From Epinephelus fuscoguttatus (taxonomy: Eukaryota; Chordata; Actinopteri; Perciformes; Serranidae): a stretch of DNA of 64,000 nt. The stretch is taken from assembly GCF_011397635.1 (NCBI RefSeq), contig NC_064760.1, positions 30,558,856 through 30,622,855 on the forward strand, read 5' to 3'. The notes beneath the pieces were generated by a model. It was not told the origin of the DNA. It did not search any database and was given only the letters and a program-made list of their open reading frames with translations. The stretch's first letter is position 1, and the number at the start of each line of letters is the position of its first letter. Of the stretch, positions 25,604 to 38,917 are shown piece by piece. Made by a program: the position numbers and the translations under genes.

Positions 25604-26412
25604 ATTTATACATCTGTGGCGAATTGACGCCGTACCCTACGCTGTAGCCTGACGTGCACCTCCCCTGAAATGTAACTACACATTGCGGACACACCGACCT
25701 GTCTATTGTTGTAAGCTTAAACCATTTCCCTCAGTGGAAACTAAGCTTTTATTTACTTTAATGTCACATATAAGAAACAATAAAATGTGAAGACAATTTC
25801 CAGTGGTACTACAAACAATTTATACTTCCGGATTTATCCTTGCCTCATAGGAGCAGAGGAAATCTAGGCTAGGCTAATTTATACAATGCAAAATGCCCCA
25901 GGTTTGTGCTAATAACGTTAGCATGTTATATTTGTTTGGAAAACGTATTTAGTTTTGGCGGTGAATCTTGTGAGTTGTAATGGGACCGAATTTTGCAACG
26001 TTACCTTTATTAAATGTTGCTGTTGTCCCTGGCTTCATATGAGTGGAGAAAAAGTCTGCTAGCCACAAAGCTAATTTATACAATGTGAAATGTCATAGGC
26101 TTGTGTTCAAACACAACACTTTAGCATGCTGTATTTGTGGGGAAAATGTGTCCAGATAAAGACAAGTGCCTTGTCTGTGAATGCTGCAAGTTATAGTGAA
26201 GCTGATTTGTGTACTTGTGTTTGAAATTGTCTCTATTAAGCCATGTTTAATGTGTGTTTTGGGTGTTTTATGAATTAACTAAACTTTACAGCACTTCATA
26301 GAAAGAAGCAGGCAGAAGCCAACTAGTGTTTTGGAGGTGTAACTACAGAGTGACACAGACACACCACTGCACAAGTATAAATGCTTACAATGGCATAGGC
26401 TACGATGTAGGC
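25604..26412. repeat. Unnamed interspersed repeat, copy 2
   Basis: Diverged copy of 10541-11392 in the same orientation. The left end reads GGATTTATACATCTG then CCCTACGCTGTAGCC, and the right end GGCATAGGCTACGATGTAGG, an approximate inverted match that supports a MITE origin. It has the same internal duplicated unit with TTTATACAATG. Confidence 0.65.
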
Positions 26413-27051
26413 ATCCAAAAATGAAGACAGTTCTTGATGAATTGAGGCCACAGGGGTCAGGCATTTTACAACAGTAAACCGAGATGAAAATAGCCACTTG
26501 CAAACTCTTACACAACTCATGCAGTGGCCTATAATCCAAGTCTCATCCAGTCGTATGTTCAGTACTTTCCACATAGTGTTTGGGAAACACTGAGCATACG
26601 ACTGGATAAATGAGACTCAGATTATACTACATGAGTTTGCAAAGGGTGTTTTCATATATTTTTGCTGTTGTTAAACACAGTCCCCCTTTACTTCAAATAC
26701 AAGGTAACATGAGTAATATACAAATGGTCCGTTTGTGGGTTAAGTACTCCCTTAATTAAGGTTCATGAGTTTCTCACATGACAATGAGCAATCATCTCTG
26801 CAGTTATAAGCGGTCATCGATAAAGGGTTATTCCTCCACAATTACCAGGTCTTGCATCATTCATGTTGATTAAGTGTGCATTACTGGATTTGGTTTAGAT
26901 GCTCTGCAGCCTTTGAACACAAGGAACAAGATTTAACTGGCAGCAGCACTAGATCTGTTTGTGCGATAGAGCTAGTTAACAAGACAAAGTCGTGCTAGAG
27001 GGGGACAGACATCTGCCAAGGGAATTTTTTATACCTGGAGTCAATGAAGCG

Positions 27052-27314
27052 TTAAAGTAAAACATTATGGGAAATATGCTTATTCACTTTTTCCACTGAG
27101 GGTTAGATGAGAAGATTGATACTCTCATTTCTGTGCCTTAAGAAAGGAGCTGTGGCCAGGAAGTGATTAGTTTAGCTTAGCTTAAAGACAGGAAACAAGG
27201 GCAAACAGCTTTTCTGGCTCTGTCCTAAGTTTCTGAAAACTTGTCATCATCATGAGGTTGCTAAGCAACACGCGAGATGCTATGAAGTCACTGTGTTTTA
27301 CCACTGGTTGTCAA
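27052..27314 (+). repeat. Dispersed teleost repeat (TTAAAGGAACAG type), interrupted
   Basis: Starts GTTAAAGTAAAACATTATGG, then GGGAAATATGCTTATTC, TTAGATGAGAAGATTGATAC and GGCTCTGTCC. It is broken on the right by the element inserted at 27324. Confidence 0.6.
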
Positions 27315-27323
27315 GGCTGTTTC

Positions 27324-27868
27324 TAGCCTGAGTGTCAGACTGAAGCTCCCAGAACCTTCAGTCTGACATGGCTTCCATTGAAGGCGATTTACAAGGGGGA
27401 GGGAATTTGATTTTTTCCCTAATCAATCAGTAGAGAGATCAACGACTCACCCAGAATCTGACATCATTAGTATCCATGCCTCGGGGGTGCCGAAAACAAG
27501 CGAGCATTGCCCGTTTAAAATGTCTCCGTTGTCGTGCACGCCCAGCTGCATCGCCGTTAAATCCAGTTTAGCAGCTTCCTTAATTTGATTTTCCATTAAC
27601 GCAAGCAGTGGCGAAATACCTTGATAGCATCGTCAATGTGGTCTGTAGGATCTGTAGCGGTCGCCATTGTTGCTATCCTCACCAGTTACCCACCGGCATA
27701 CAGCTTGACATCAGCGTGGCGCTGATTGGCTAATCGCTAGACCCCCTGCGTTCATTGGTACGTCCAGCGTTTGGACGAGATAAATCACAAATTCATTGAA
27801 GTATGCCAGACCAGAGATGCAAGCCTACTCAGTTGAGTGGGCGGGGTCTATGGTCTGGAACCAGGCTA
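27324..27868. mobile_element. Short DNA transposon (MITE) with 9-bp target duplication
   Basis: Ends TAGCCTGAGTGTCAGAC and GTCTGGAACCAGGCTA are imperfect inverted repeats. GGCTGTTTC is repeated exactly on both sides (27315-27323 and 27869-27877). 545 bp and non-coding. The TSD length fits hAT (8, if one base is shared with the end) or Mutator-like (9-11). Confidence 0.75.
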
Positions 27869-27999
27869 GGCTGTTTCCAAAATTACTACTTACTTATTTT
27901 AATATAGTGCACTACAATTACTGTCCGTCATTATATTTGAGTGCCCCAATTCTGAGTGTATAAAAATTCTATAAAAGAAGATTATCACCATACTGACGT

Positions 28000-29335
28000 C
28001 ACAATACTATATTATTGCGATATGCTGAGTATTGCGATACTTATACATTGTGATATATTGGAATTTACTACATTTATGACCAACTGCAAATTATTTCCCC
28101 AAAGGAAAACTTTGTCAACATCAGTTACATAACATAAAGTTTTCAGTCTGATCAACCTCAATCATTTTTATTGCAGCAAAATGAGATGCAAAGCAGACAG
28201 ACTGACCAACACAGTCATAAAACCTGTCAGAAATGCTGCATACACCTGACAAACTGAACTGTTGGCAGATTTAATGCCCTCTGCAAGGCCAGATTAATCA
28301 TGTGAGGGAAACACTTCACAAGCAGGCATCCCGCTAACTCAATGGTAACACCCATGTTAGAAGCGTTGTCTGATACAGTGACAAGGTTTTTGTCGGCTGT
28401 ATTTTGCAGGAGGTCTGCAGTGTTTGCTTCGGTGTGACTTTCATGTACTGCTTCAGTTTGGAGAACATGAGACAGTAGCAGTTCTCTGTGAGATAATGTG
28501 CCATTATAGTCACATACGAATCCACTGACCTTGAAGTCCAGGTGTCACAAGTTAATTCCACCCTTCCTGCTGTACTCAAAGATTCCTCAGCTTTATGCTT
28601 CAACTTCTCTGTAGAGCTTGGGTACTGCTATGTTGGTGAAAAATCGTCAGGGCGGAGTCACATACCGATTGAGTGTTTTTAGCATGTAGCAAAAGTCTTT
28701 GTTTTCAGCAACACTGTATGGATGCAGATCTTTGCACATGAAGTAGTTTATGGACTGCATTATTTTCTTAGCTCTCTCAGAGTTAGATGGTAGTTTTGTC
28801 GAGCTAAGTATCCAGTGTCCGGAGTTGGTTGATTTTTCAGCAGAGCTGGTTTAGCATTAGCGGCTAATGCTATCTCTGGATGGTGGAGTGTGAGGTAAGC
28901 CCTCATGTTCGTAGTATTCCCGAAGTATTTCATTCTCATATGACACTGCTGCAAATCATGTGTCATATCCAAGTCCTCCTTTCCTTCAGTGTTAAAAAAT
29001 CCAAAATAAGTCCATACGTTTAATTTAAATACTGCACATTTCTAATTTCTTTCTCTGGTGCCTCCATCTTTGTTTTGATGAACTTCCTGCCAGATGCTGA
29101 CTGTGACCTCTGTTGACCTCACCAGGAAACAAACATCAGCACAATCTAGTGGACTGGAAAAAGCAATTCATTTTATTACTCTAGTACCAAAAGTTGTATT
29201 AAAATGTATATTTGCAAAAATGAATAATGTATATAATAAAAGATCGATACTTGGTGTCTGTGTATCGATACAATATCACTGCGCAAAATATCGCGATACT
29301 ATGCTATATCAATTTTTCCCCCCACACCTATATAA
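28000..29335 (-). mobile_element. Decayed hAT transposon with transposase relic
   Basis: Minus-strand frames in order: a BED-zinc-finger-like segment at about 28972-28760 (FGNTTNMRAYLTLHHPE), then 28603-28334 with the hAT signature region VELTCDTWTSRSVDSYVTI, then about 28370-28200 with SDNASNMGV and KCFPHMINLALQRAL, the conserved hAT catalytic-domain words. Stops and frameshifts separate them. The edges are rich in TATCGCGATACTA-like palindromic words (about 28017-28060 and 29245-29310). Ends are approximate. Confidence 0.75.
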
Positions 29336-29339
29336 GTAC

Positions 29340-32300
29340 CAGTTTTAGAGACAGTGGGCACCAATCCAAGTCGTCATATACCGCTACTTTGTCAGTAGAC
29401 CTTCAGCTTGAGACACAGATGCAGAGAGGTGCCCCATTGTAGCAGTATGATACGCACTGGTCGGCGGCAGAAAAAACTCCAGACCTTTACCTGGATGCCC
29501 ATTGTTTGGTTCCTGTGTGAATTCTAAACTAATCCAGGATGTATTTTTCTAAACTTAACCACGTGCTTTTGTTGCCTAAACCTAAGGAAATCAACCTGAA
29601 AACAAAGTATTTTACCTAGATTGTAAGTTTTGAAAAAAACTTTTTGCAGGTAACAAGCAGAAACTGTACATTTCCTGTGAAAACTGAAATACACACATGT
29701 GGTCTGTGAATGTCCAAATCAGATGCTACAGGGCACCTAGGGCGTCATATTTTGACATGTACGTCAACTGACAAAGCAGCAGTATGTGACAAGTTGGGAT
29801 AAAAATGTGTTCGGCAGCCACTTCTAGGTGCAGCCATTCTAATCAGTGGCAAAGTGCAGCCAAACTAAAATTTGGTAATAGTTAAACCTTTAGCGACGAA
29901 TCCCAGTAAGAGAGTATCTGAAGCCAGTCAGTAAACAGAGTCCTGTGACTCCTGTGACATGCTGACCTATGTTACACTGATTTTTTTCCCCTCATGAAAC
30001 ACATGAACATGCTTCTCAGTTGCAGAAGAATGTAATTTTGCTGCAGGTCACACTTTGTGGCAGCGTGGTGTGTTTTTGGTGTCACCCTCAACTTTTAAAA
30101 AAGTGAATAATCGCGTTTCCCAAAATGTTGAACTGCCTCTCTAATATATACTTTTTTACCATTACTAAAGCCATATAGTTATAACAAATTCACTCCTTTT
30201 AAAGTATGCCTAATGAGAAAGGTGTGTTTGTGTGTATGTGTGTTTATGTGTTTACCAGCCACCATCTGTCTCCAAATGGACCACCACATCAGTCAGCAAA
30301 TCACCCATAAACAACCTAAAACAGACAGGAGTCAAATTAAAAGCTAATTTGGGTCTTAAATCATTACACCTGTGTGACTGGCTTGGACCTCTTGGGGCAT
30401 TGTGTGTGTGAGTGTGTTTGTGTTTGAAGAGTTGCGTGCTGCCAACACTTCAGTTCTTCCTACGTCTGGCCAAGCACAACACTGGCATGGTAGCAAAATG
30501 ACCATAGTGAGCGCCTGGCAGCGGCATCTGAGAAGAGGACGCCAAGCTGAGGCAGCAGGAATCAAGTCTATGCAAAAAAAAGGTCACACCCTCACCTCTG
30601 CCCTACAATCCACTCTGCCACAACACGGGTGAATTAGCATCTCAGTCTAGTTGCCATTAACGCCCGAGTGCATTCATCAAGGTACCTGAAGCAGCTGCTG
30701 ATATCTAATGACAGCAGATTCATGTTCATATCATCCACTGTAGTCTGATCTTTAAAGAAAAATGTTTAAATGTGGTGATAGGAGCATCTGCTAAAGGCAG
30801 CTAGAGAGGCAGAGGTCCCAGACTGCTGGCTTTGGCCTCTCGCTGAGCTCTGGCACCAATGTCAAATCATATCGCAGACATTTAGCATTATTCAAATTGA
30901 GGCATCGAAATCCTTCCTGTATGTTATAATGACATTTGTGCATTTCTTCTGGCTGCACCATAACTATTTAACTGTTTTCTGGGAAAAAGAAGCGCTGATA
31001 GATATTATTTGTCAAATTCAGTTTTTCCACCATTCATCACGGGGGCAGGGGTAATTGTGGAGGTTACTGCCTATGGAACATTCCACTGAGGGGGGAATAA
31101 TGGGGGTGGATAGATTCAGTATCTCTCCTGTGCTGGACAGAGCCTTTCGAACTGTCCTCCATTAAAGCATGTGTTCTGATGAGTGATTCAGTGTGTCTAT
31201 ATTGGGCAGGAACTCGAAACAGTGACATGAAAACGCAGTTGGCAGCAGCTTCACAAATCCCACATCAGGCCCAAGGAAACCATAATCACCACTTTCGTTT
31301 TTCAGCCTTGTTTATTTCAGAGGCTGGGGTTACAATTAAGACCATTTGCCTTGCAATTACTGTGTTAAAAATAATAAAACAATTTCGGCCTACCTAAAAT
31401 ACCTGCATTTTGTGTAATGATTCAGGGCGTGCAAATTGAAATTGCAATGTTTGGACATTGTCAGGGAGCTGTGCGAAGCTGCCAGAGTGATAGAACTATG
31501 TTTATCTGGATGTTTGTCTACTTCTGGATTGCTAGCACTTTGTCAGAATGCAGCCAAACCCTGGTCACAATTTCTGCCTGACCTTCACCGGATAATTTTA
31601 GCTGTGTGGATGTATAATGTCATGATTTACTGCAAGGATTAGTTTTTCAACAGCCACAACGTAACTGAGGAACGTCTCCCCAGGGCCAGTAAGTAAATTC
31701 CCCTGTCAGTAACCCACCCCCGCTCAGAACGCCCCCCCAGTCCGCCCACATGCTCCCCACCGCACCACTTACCCTAATTTTCCCAATAAAGTCACACAGC
31801 TCAGCCAATCTCTGCCCTGAGGCCAGCAGCTAGCCAGGGACGTACACAGTGCTCTGAGGGGCAGCTCTGTTCAAATAAACACCCCACCACACACCTCTCC
31901 ACTGCACTGTCCCCTCTCATCATTCTGGAGCCTCCAGGAACAGGAATTGCAGGTAATGTGATGCTGACCCAAAAAGACAAGATCATTATCTGCATTTTTA
32001 AGAATTTGCTTTGTAAACAATTTATGAGGGAGGAAATGCATTCTGTATGAATAGGCTAAAGCAGCATTAAAAGAGCTGCATGTGAAATTCAAAGCATGTC
32101 TATAGCCCCTCTTACACAGCCTGTTTAAGGCGGGAATGTTGGGCCGTTATTCCACCTCACAATTCCGTAGAAAAGGTACAATGGTGGAATGGGTGGACAG
32201 AGTTGTTTCACCTTTAGGCCTACAGCAAAGACATCTTTGTTAAAGGGACAGTTGACATAATGGGACAGGTGTGACGTTTTGACAAGGTATTATGTGTGCG

Positions 32301-35300
32301 ACCCACTGCTGGGAGACTTCAAAAGCAGCTAGCAGCAGCTAACATAGCATAGCATCTTTACATAGCAAGTTTGTTTGCTGCTGTTTTATTGCTGGCATAC
32401 TTTCTAAGATAGATGACAAAACTTAAATCACACACTAATGTGGCTTTATGCTGATGGTATTTGGTCATATATATATGTATAAAAAGGTGGCGTAATAAAG
32501 GGTCTTCATTGCAATCCTAGTGCCAAATCTCTGTGTAAAAAGGGTTTGTAATACAAAGTCTGAGCCAGGATTGTCTGCACACGGCTCTCAACATGGAGGT
32601 GGCTGATCTGCTGGCTAGCAGCTAATTGTGCTAACAGCGCAAACACTGCTAACAATGGCAACAGTGCTGACAGAGCTAACAGTGTTAACATAGGGGGGAC
32701 CTGTGGGTGGGTGCGATGCTTGCATTGTGGATCGGGACAGAGTTATCAGCGGTAGCCATTATCTGGGTGCAGTGTCAAGCAGTGGCAGTTAGCTAGCCAG
32801 TGGGACACACACACACAGACTTCAATGCACTAACATGCACATGCGGCTGGCTACCACAACAAAGAACAGAGAAGCTCGGATTACAACACACAAAGAGGTA
32901 GCATGACTTCACTCGCTGCTCAGGACGCCATTACTCTACTATATATTTACATAGCAAATACTTGTTTGCTGATATATTAATGCTCTCAAAAAAACATTAG
33001 TAGCTCATTTAATTGCTTTTTTGGACAATGGTGGGGGGGGGGGCAGCATAACAAGCTGTAAGCACATCATTACAGTATTATCCCCTTATAAAATTGTTAT
33101 AGTAAACATATTCTTATTTATACATTCAGCAGACACAGAGCAACATTTGGAGTCATGATTCTGGACACCTGACTAATGCAAGTCTAATATTCACTCACCT
33201 TTTAGCTCTGTCTTTTGTCTCAGCTCACTCATGAGAGAAATATCTGGCTCTTAAGCTGCTACACGCTCCACTGTGCTCACCTCAGCTGGTTATTGACTTT
33301 GTCTGTCAGCCATTTGGAGCAGGGCAGGTAGTGTACAGTGGGTTTATTAGAGCATTTTCACCAAAAACATCTGCCTGCCTGAGACAGAAAACATGGGGTG
33401 ATGAGAGTGTTGAGACTGGAGCAACAAACAGAAAAGTTGCGTGCCACAAAACCAAACAACAAACTGAAAGGCACTACAACCTGCAGAGTCAGATGATATT
33501 CCTCTGTGGGTTTGTCACTAAGAGCCACATAATTACATTATGTCCATTGAAAGATGTTTATGAGGTTTTTCATACAAATCTTTACAGCCTTAACCCCATT
33601 TGTACGTCCTTAAAGCCTCTCAACATTGCACTCACACATCTAACCAAACTGTATCGTTCAACCTTTCCCCCTCATCTTTCCGTCCCTGCAGACCTCTGTT
33701 ATCTGTTTAAGGCCTAAATCCGTCCACTCTTGTAACTCGTAAGACGCTTGGCCCTGCTGAGCACTGCGGCGTGTGTGTGTGCGAGAGCGGCACGGATATG
33801 AATGTCCGTGTTGCATGTTTTTGATCCAATTGTTGTGGAATCTTGTTCAGACTGCGACACATGTGCTGTTAAGATGAGAAATGGCGAGCCCATAAAAGTT
33901 GTGCGTCACGTCCCACGCAATACAAGCCGTATAGGCACGAGGTCTGGCTGTGCCGTGCGGGGGAGAGCTCACAGTGCACGGAAAGCTCATGTCTCACACC
34001 AAGCTCTGTGCTGCAGGCCCACATGCACTAATTAGACCTGATATACAGCCTGATGTGTGCTGATTGAAAGCAGGCTCATCTAACTCAGGACAGGGTCCTG
34101 TTGCACTGCTGTGGAACGCCGGAGGGTGTCATTTTGTTTCCAGGCGCTTGTCTAAGGTCAGTTTCATGGTCTCCAGACAAATTTCGTTGGTAGAGATTTA
34201 GAGAGGGTAAACTGATGCGGATCTATGGGTATTATGCACCAGCTTATTGACGGTGTAGAAGGATGTGGTGGTTTGTGCTCTCGCAGGGCTCTGCAGCTCA
34301 CAACCAGCTGTCCATGTGGCGACAGCTTCAGCTTCACACAGAAATGAGTGGCATGCACCAGGCAGCACAGGCCGCGGCACCATGCCAACCATGCCAGGCA
34401 CTCCCTCGGTGCCTCTTGCAGCATGCGCCCTGTGTTGGATGTGTTAGGCTATAGTGTCTTGCTTGAGGAATGATAACAGAGAAACACTAAGCCCTCAACT
34501 CTTGTTCTCTATTGGTGTCTCTCTCTCTCTCTTGTGGATTTGTCACACAGTTTCTGTCTAATCTGAACGACAAGTACATGCATGAACAGTCTGTTTTTTT
34601 TTTTGCAGGCTTCATTCTTCACTATTATCTCAGCCTCTCTCTCATAAAATGTATCAGTGGGGAGGTATTAAGATGGCAGGACAATTACCCAAAGAGCTAT
34701 TTTCACTGGAACTGCAATCAAACATCTGGAAGACTCAGCCATCCACAATCAGTCTCTTCACCAATGCTTTACTATTTTCTACTCAGACAGTTTATGGAAG
34801 ATTCTCAGTTCCAGTAGGAATGTTACACAAGGTTGGATGCAAGGCTCTTTGTTCACTATAGCAAGACTGTCCAAAGGATCTGCACGGAGAACGCTCTCCG
34901 GCAGTTTCACTTCAATTATATGTAAAAAAAGAAAATGCTGGGACAGTTTAGCAGCTCAGACCAATAGCATGTAGAGAACAGCCATCCTTGTGATTTTACA
35001 GCTGGTTTGCAATTGCAGAGTAATTACAGATTAAGAAAACATGACTTGTGTCAATGCAATAATGGCAGCCCATTGACAAATCCGCCTTAAGCAGCCCAAC
35101 ACCTGGTGAAAGACCAATTGTTAGGTTTAACAGCATGCCAGCTTGAAAAGAACACAGTGAGTACACTGGGTTCATTTTTCCCAACATTTGTCTTTGTAAT
35201 GAACTGAAATTTGTCTTTGGGATGAAGACCTGCCATTTGTACGCAGCTTAAACAAATTGTGTTCCAATAGCTTTCTCACTGACCCAGAGGTGATTTGACT

Positions 35301-36238
35301 TTCCTTCAACTCGCACATTATTAGTCAAAATATCACATTTCTATTTATTCTGTAAGGACTTAATGTACGATTGCCGAGTGTCCAGCAGAGTTGTTGACTT
35401 GGCTGATGGTAGTCACTACTTAATAACAGGTCCGCCAGCTGTGGGTTTTTTAATTGCTAATCATGCACAATGCCAGCACTGGCACAATAGCTTCCCAAGC
35501 ACACAGGTAGTAAATCTGCTTGACCACTATACAGGTGGGACAGCCAGTCACCCTGACAAATGTAAAAATCTACACCTAAACCCTGACTATATGACACTCA
35601 CAAGCAGGAAGGTAACTAACCATTGCCTTTCACCAAATCAGATACAACACACAAAAAGTGCATTAACAGACACACAAACAAACTGGAGGCTTCCCCCTAA
35701 CTAATATACAACTATATAACCTCGATCCTCATCTTCAGGCAGCTACTGATGGGGAGCACTTATTCACTGGAAACCAATGTGGTGTCCTCCAGCCTTAATT
35801 CTCAGCTCCCTAGCTTATCATTTATGAACAACCATGTTAGCCAAATGGTTAGCGAGCAGAACTGAACGTTCGGCAGTTGGAGTTTGGAGCAAAAACAAAA
35901 AGGACAAAGGACTTGAATATTGCTTTGCCTCATGAGATTAAAAAAAACTCGTGTATGAGTTCTTCAACTTCCCAAAGTTGCATTTAAACAAGTAGGAAGC
36001 TGTAATTTTGACCAAAGCTCTAAACGCCTTCACACGGGTTAACAAATCTTCATTATCACAGGAGGTAGCAACACAAACCAAACCACAAAGCCTAGACTTC
36101 ATCTTACCAAAATGGTTAATCTGATCCTGGACGAGCCCCCAGTTGGTCACAAGCCGGCTCTAGGCTGGACAAAGGAGGACCACACATGAGTTGCAGCTAA
36201 AAAGAAGTTTATTTCACATAACTAAAAGGGAATTAAAT
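29340..36238. other. Gene-free stretch with minor repeats
   Basis: No gene was recognised. Teleost-type dispersed repeat words occur at about 29520-29660 (GTTGCCTAAACCTAAGGAAA). GCTAACAGTG-like degenerate short repeats lie at about 32630-32690. A poly(G) run is at about 33032-33042. Sequence at about 31020-31420 is repeat-free with many AATTA cores. Confidence 0.3.
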
Positions 36239-36965
36239 CAGCATGGACTTGACTACAGCTGACCTACACCACCTATGGCTAACTTCTCCCCGCAGACGTA
36301 TGTGAAACATAAAAACGTAGCTGCACAGATAAATCTGAATGTGCAGCATACAGTATATGCTGCGTAATAACACGCTGCTGCGTCAAAGCTGGATTCACAG
36401 ATTCACTGCAGGGAGACTTGATTGTATTGGCCTATTCCAAAGGGTAATCAGACCTCCCAGTGGCTCCTCCACCACCTCAGCCATAAAAATAACTAGACAT
36501 GAGAAAAGGCCACATCATGCTCCATGCTGCCAGAGTTTAGCTTGAGCATGGACATACTCCAGTGGACCCATAATCTACCATGAGGTGAGCTCATAGGGGG
36601 AGTCAGCCTTGAGACCTCCCAGCTCAAACATGACAGCTACCTGTGCTGTGTGGAGGTTTGATCCTGATGGGCAGTCAGATGAACTCTCATACATAACATT
36701 TCCCTCCCTAAACATGACACTCTGGTGGGATTTAAGGGTCAGTCACTGCATTTCAGTTGCAGTAGACTATTCAGTGCTCAGCAAAGCTGCTATACATCCA
36801 GCTCTATACATTCAACAGAATGTGTAATATAAACTGTTCACGCTGTGAGTTGTATATACTATATGTTACCGCGAGTGGAAGAATGTAAATGCTGACATAA
36901 GGTTTGTATGTGTGTCAAATGGCGGCGAGTGTGCAGCTGTGCATGAACATGTCTGTGTGTGCATG
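36239..36965 (+). repeat. Duplicated segment, copy A
   Basis: Direct copy of 38918-39690. From 36541 to 36905 I find a single 1-bp length difference between the copies. Upstream of that they differ by a few substitutions and two indels (copy A lacks ~40 bp including most of a CTG run). The 72-residue open frame within each copy is identical because the DNA is; no coding evidence. Could be a recent local duplication of regulatory DNA or two insertions of an uncharacterised element. Confidence 0.9.
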
Positions 36966-38917
36966 TGATGGAGTTACTTACCCCTAGAAAGCACAGACGT
37001 GATCGTGAGCATTTACTGCCACTTTAAAAGATCAAGCTGCAACAAAGTCACGATTATTATTATTAAATGTAATGGGAGAAAACTCCAGTCACTAAACAGA
37101 CATGTTTAACCAAAATGCACAATGGACTAACACTTAGTCTGGAGCAAACCTTTGGTAGGCAGATTTTGTTCCCATCGGACAGAGCTATTTTAATTGCGCA
37201 TTGCATTGTTGGACAACGGTGTACAGTAGTACTGTCTGAGACCACATTCATACATTTAGTGGTTTCAACTGCGTTTATCTTGTAATCATTCATGCAGTCA
37301 TACAGAAAGACAGAATATAGAACACAACTGGGACACATCCCAGCCCCGTTTCAGCGGCCACCGTAAACGTCTCCACCACAAGTTATGTTTTCATCTCATC
37401 ATCTCTGCACTTCAAAATTAAACGTTTTCTCTCTCGTTCGGATTTCGTACGAGATGGCAAGCGCACAAGCCAATACTTAGAGACACAAGTCTGGTGTCAG
37501 AATGTGCTCAATCAGCTATTCTTCATCGTACCGTGTTTGAAAAAGTGCAGGCTCTGTTACTGACAGAGGATAAATGCGGGAAAGAAGCATGATGGGGGAC
37601 GTTGGTTTGTCCTGTGATTTTGCTACCAGTTGGAACTCCTCACAGCGGCACTGATTCGCTTATACAAGTCATTTCAGTAGCTTTGGCTGAAGCCAGCAGT
37701 AATGATGAGTTGCAGTATGCCAACCACATGGTGGACGCTGCCTCCCCAGACCTCAGACTGTCTGCACAGAGATACACCTTGCTGTTTGAGTGGTTGGGAA
37801 TACGGGAGTGTGCCAAGAAACATTCAGCCATTTTCATCCTTTAATCAAACTGACCTTCTTTTCTTTCAGCACATGCATGGACAAATATACACCCATGCCA
37901 CCACTACGCATATATGGACAGATGAATATGGACACATGGCGCAATATAACTTTACCCCACAGGTGACACAGTTTGCAAACTTGTTGAATCTGTTTGTGTT
38001 GTTTTACTTTTCCTTCTTTCTCTCCATCCAACTCCCTTCTTCCCGTCTCTCTCCTCCTCCTCCTCCTCCTTCTCCTCCTCCTCCATCCCTTTTCTGTCTC
38101 CCACTTAAAGCTGCTTCTCCTCTCTGTTGACAGCTTTGCTCGGCTGAAAAAAAGAAGCAGAATTACTGAGTAAAAGGGAAAAAGAGAGCAAATAACAGCT
38201 CTTAGAATGTTTGGATTGTGAAACCAGAACATTAGTACAAACCATAATGGCTGGCCCAGAGAGCCCAGCGCCTCTCCAGAACTTCACTCTCACAGGCAAT
38301 GATGTAACGCCAGCCATTTCATATGAAGCATTCGCTTGTTGCACTCCTCAAAGTCTATTTATACCTTCTTCGTCTACTCAAAATAAAGCAGCCTATGTTA
38401 GGCTGATGCCCTTTAAATAGCCTGTTTGTTTAAGCTAAGGGAATTAGAATACAACTTTATGGTGCTGATAGCCTACTATAATTCTGGAAACTTTGAACTG
38501 TTTAATGCCCGCAAAGTAGAAAAAGATGTGAGCTATTTATCACAAAAATGATGAAAAGAAGAACGTCAGACGACCTTGGGTGTTAGTGATGATGTCCTGC
38601 GCTCAGATATCCATAAATGACTAAATTCACGGACATAAAATACAAGTGACTCACTCCACTGGCAGGTACAACCTGCTGCGCTGTCCAGGATAGATACTTT
38701 TACTACTACAAAGCAATGTGTGTGTGTCTGTGTGTCTGTGTGTGTGTGTGTGGCACGTGTGTTTGTGGTGCCAACCAGGCCTCAGTGTATACTACGCAGC
38801 AGAATAAACAAGTCTGTCTGTGTTCGCAGTCTGTAATTAAAGCCGTATAAAAGTGCACACGCATGCAGTAACAGCACACGTCATGGCCCTGAGCGGCTCT
38901 GTTTCCCTCAGCCCCTC
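36966..38917. other. Unique spacer between duplicated segments
   Basis: No gene. Contains a pyrimidine (CCT)n tract at about 38045-38090 and a (TG)n-rich stretch at about 38717-38750. Confidence 0.4.
38045..38090 (+). repeat. (CCT)n polypyrimidine tract
   Basis: Strand-asymmetric CTCCTC repeats. The arginine- or serine-rich frames crossing it are artefacts. Confidence 0.85.

Noticed and set aside
36609..36827. 72-residue frame repeated identically at 39364-39582
   Set aside because: Identity comes from the recent DNA duplication; no splice context, no domain, and the surrounding DNA is equally identical.
37834..38232. Arginine-rich 132-codon minus-strand frame
   Set aside because: Produced by the (CCT)n tract.
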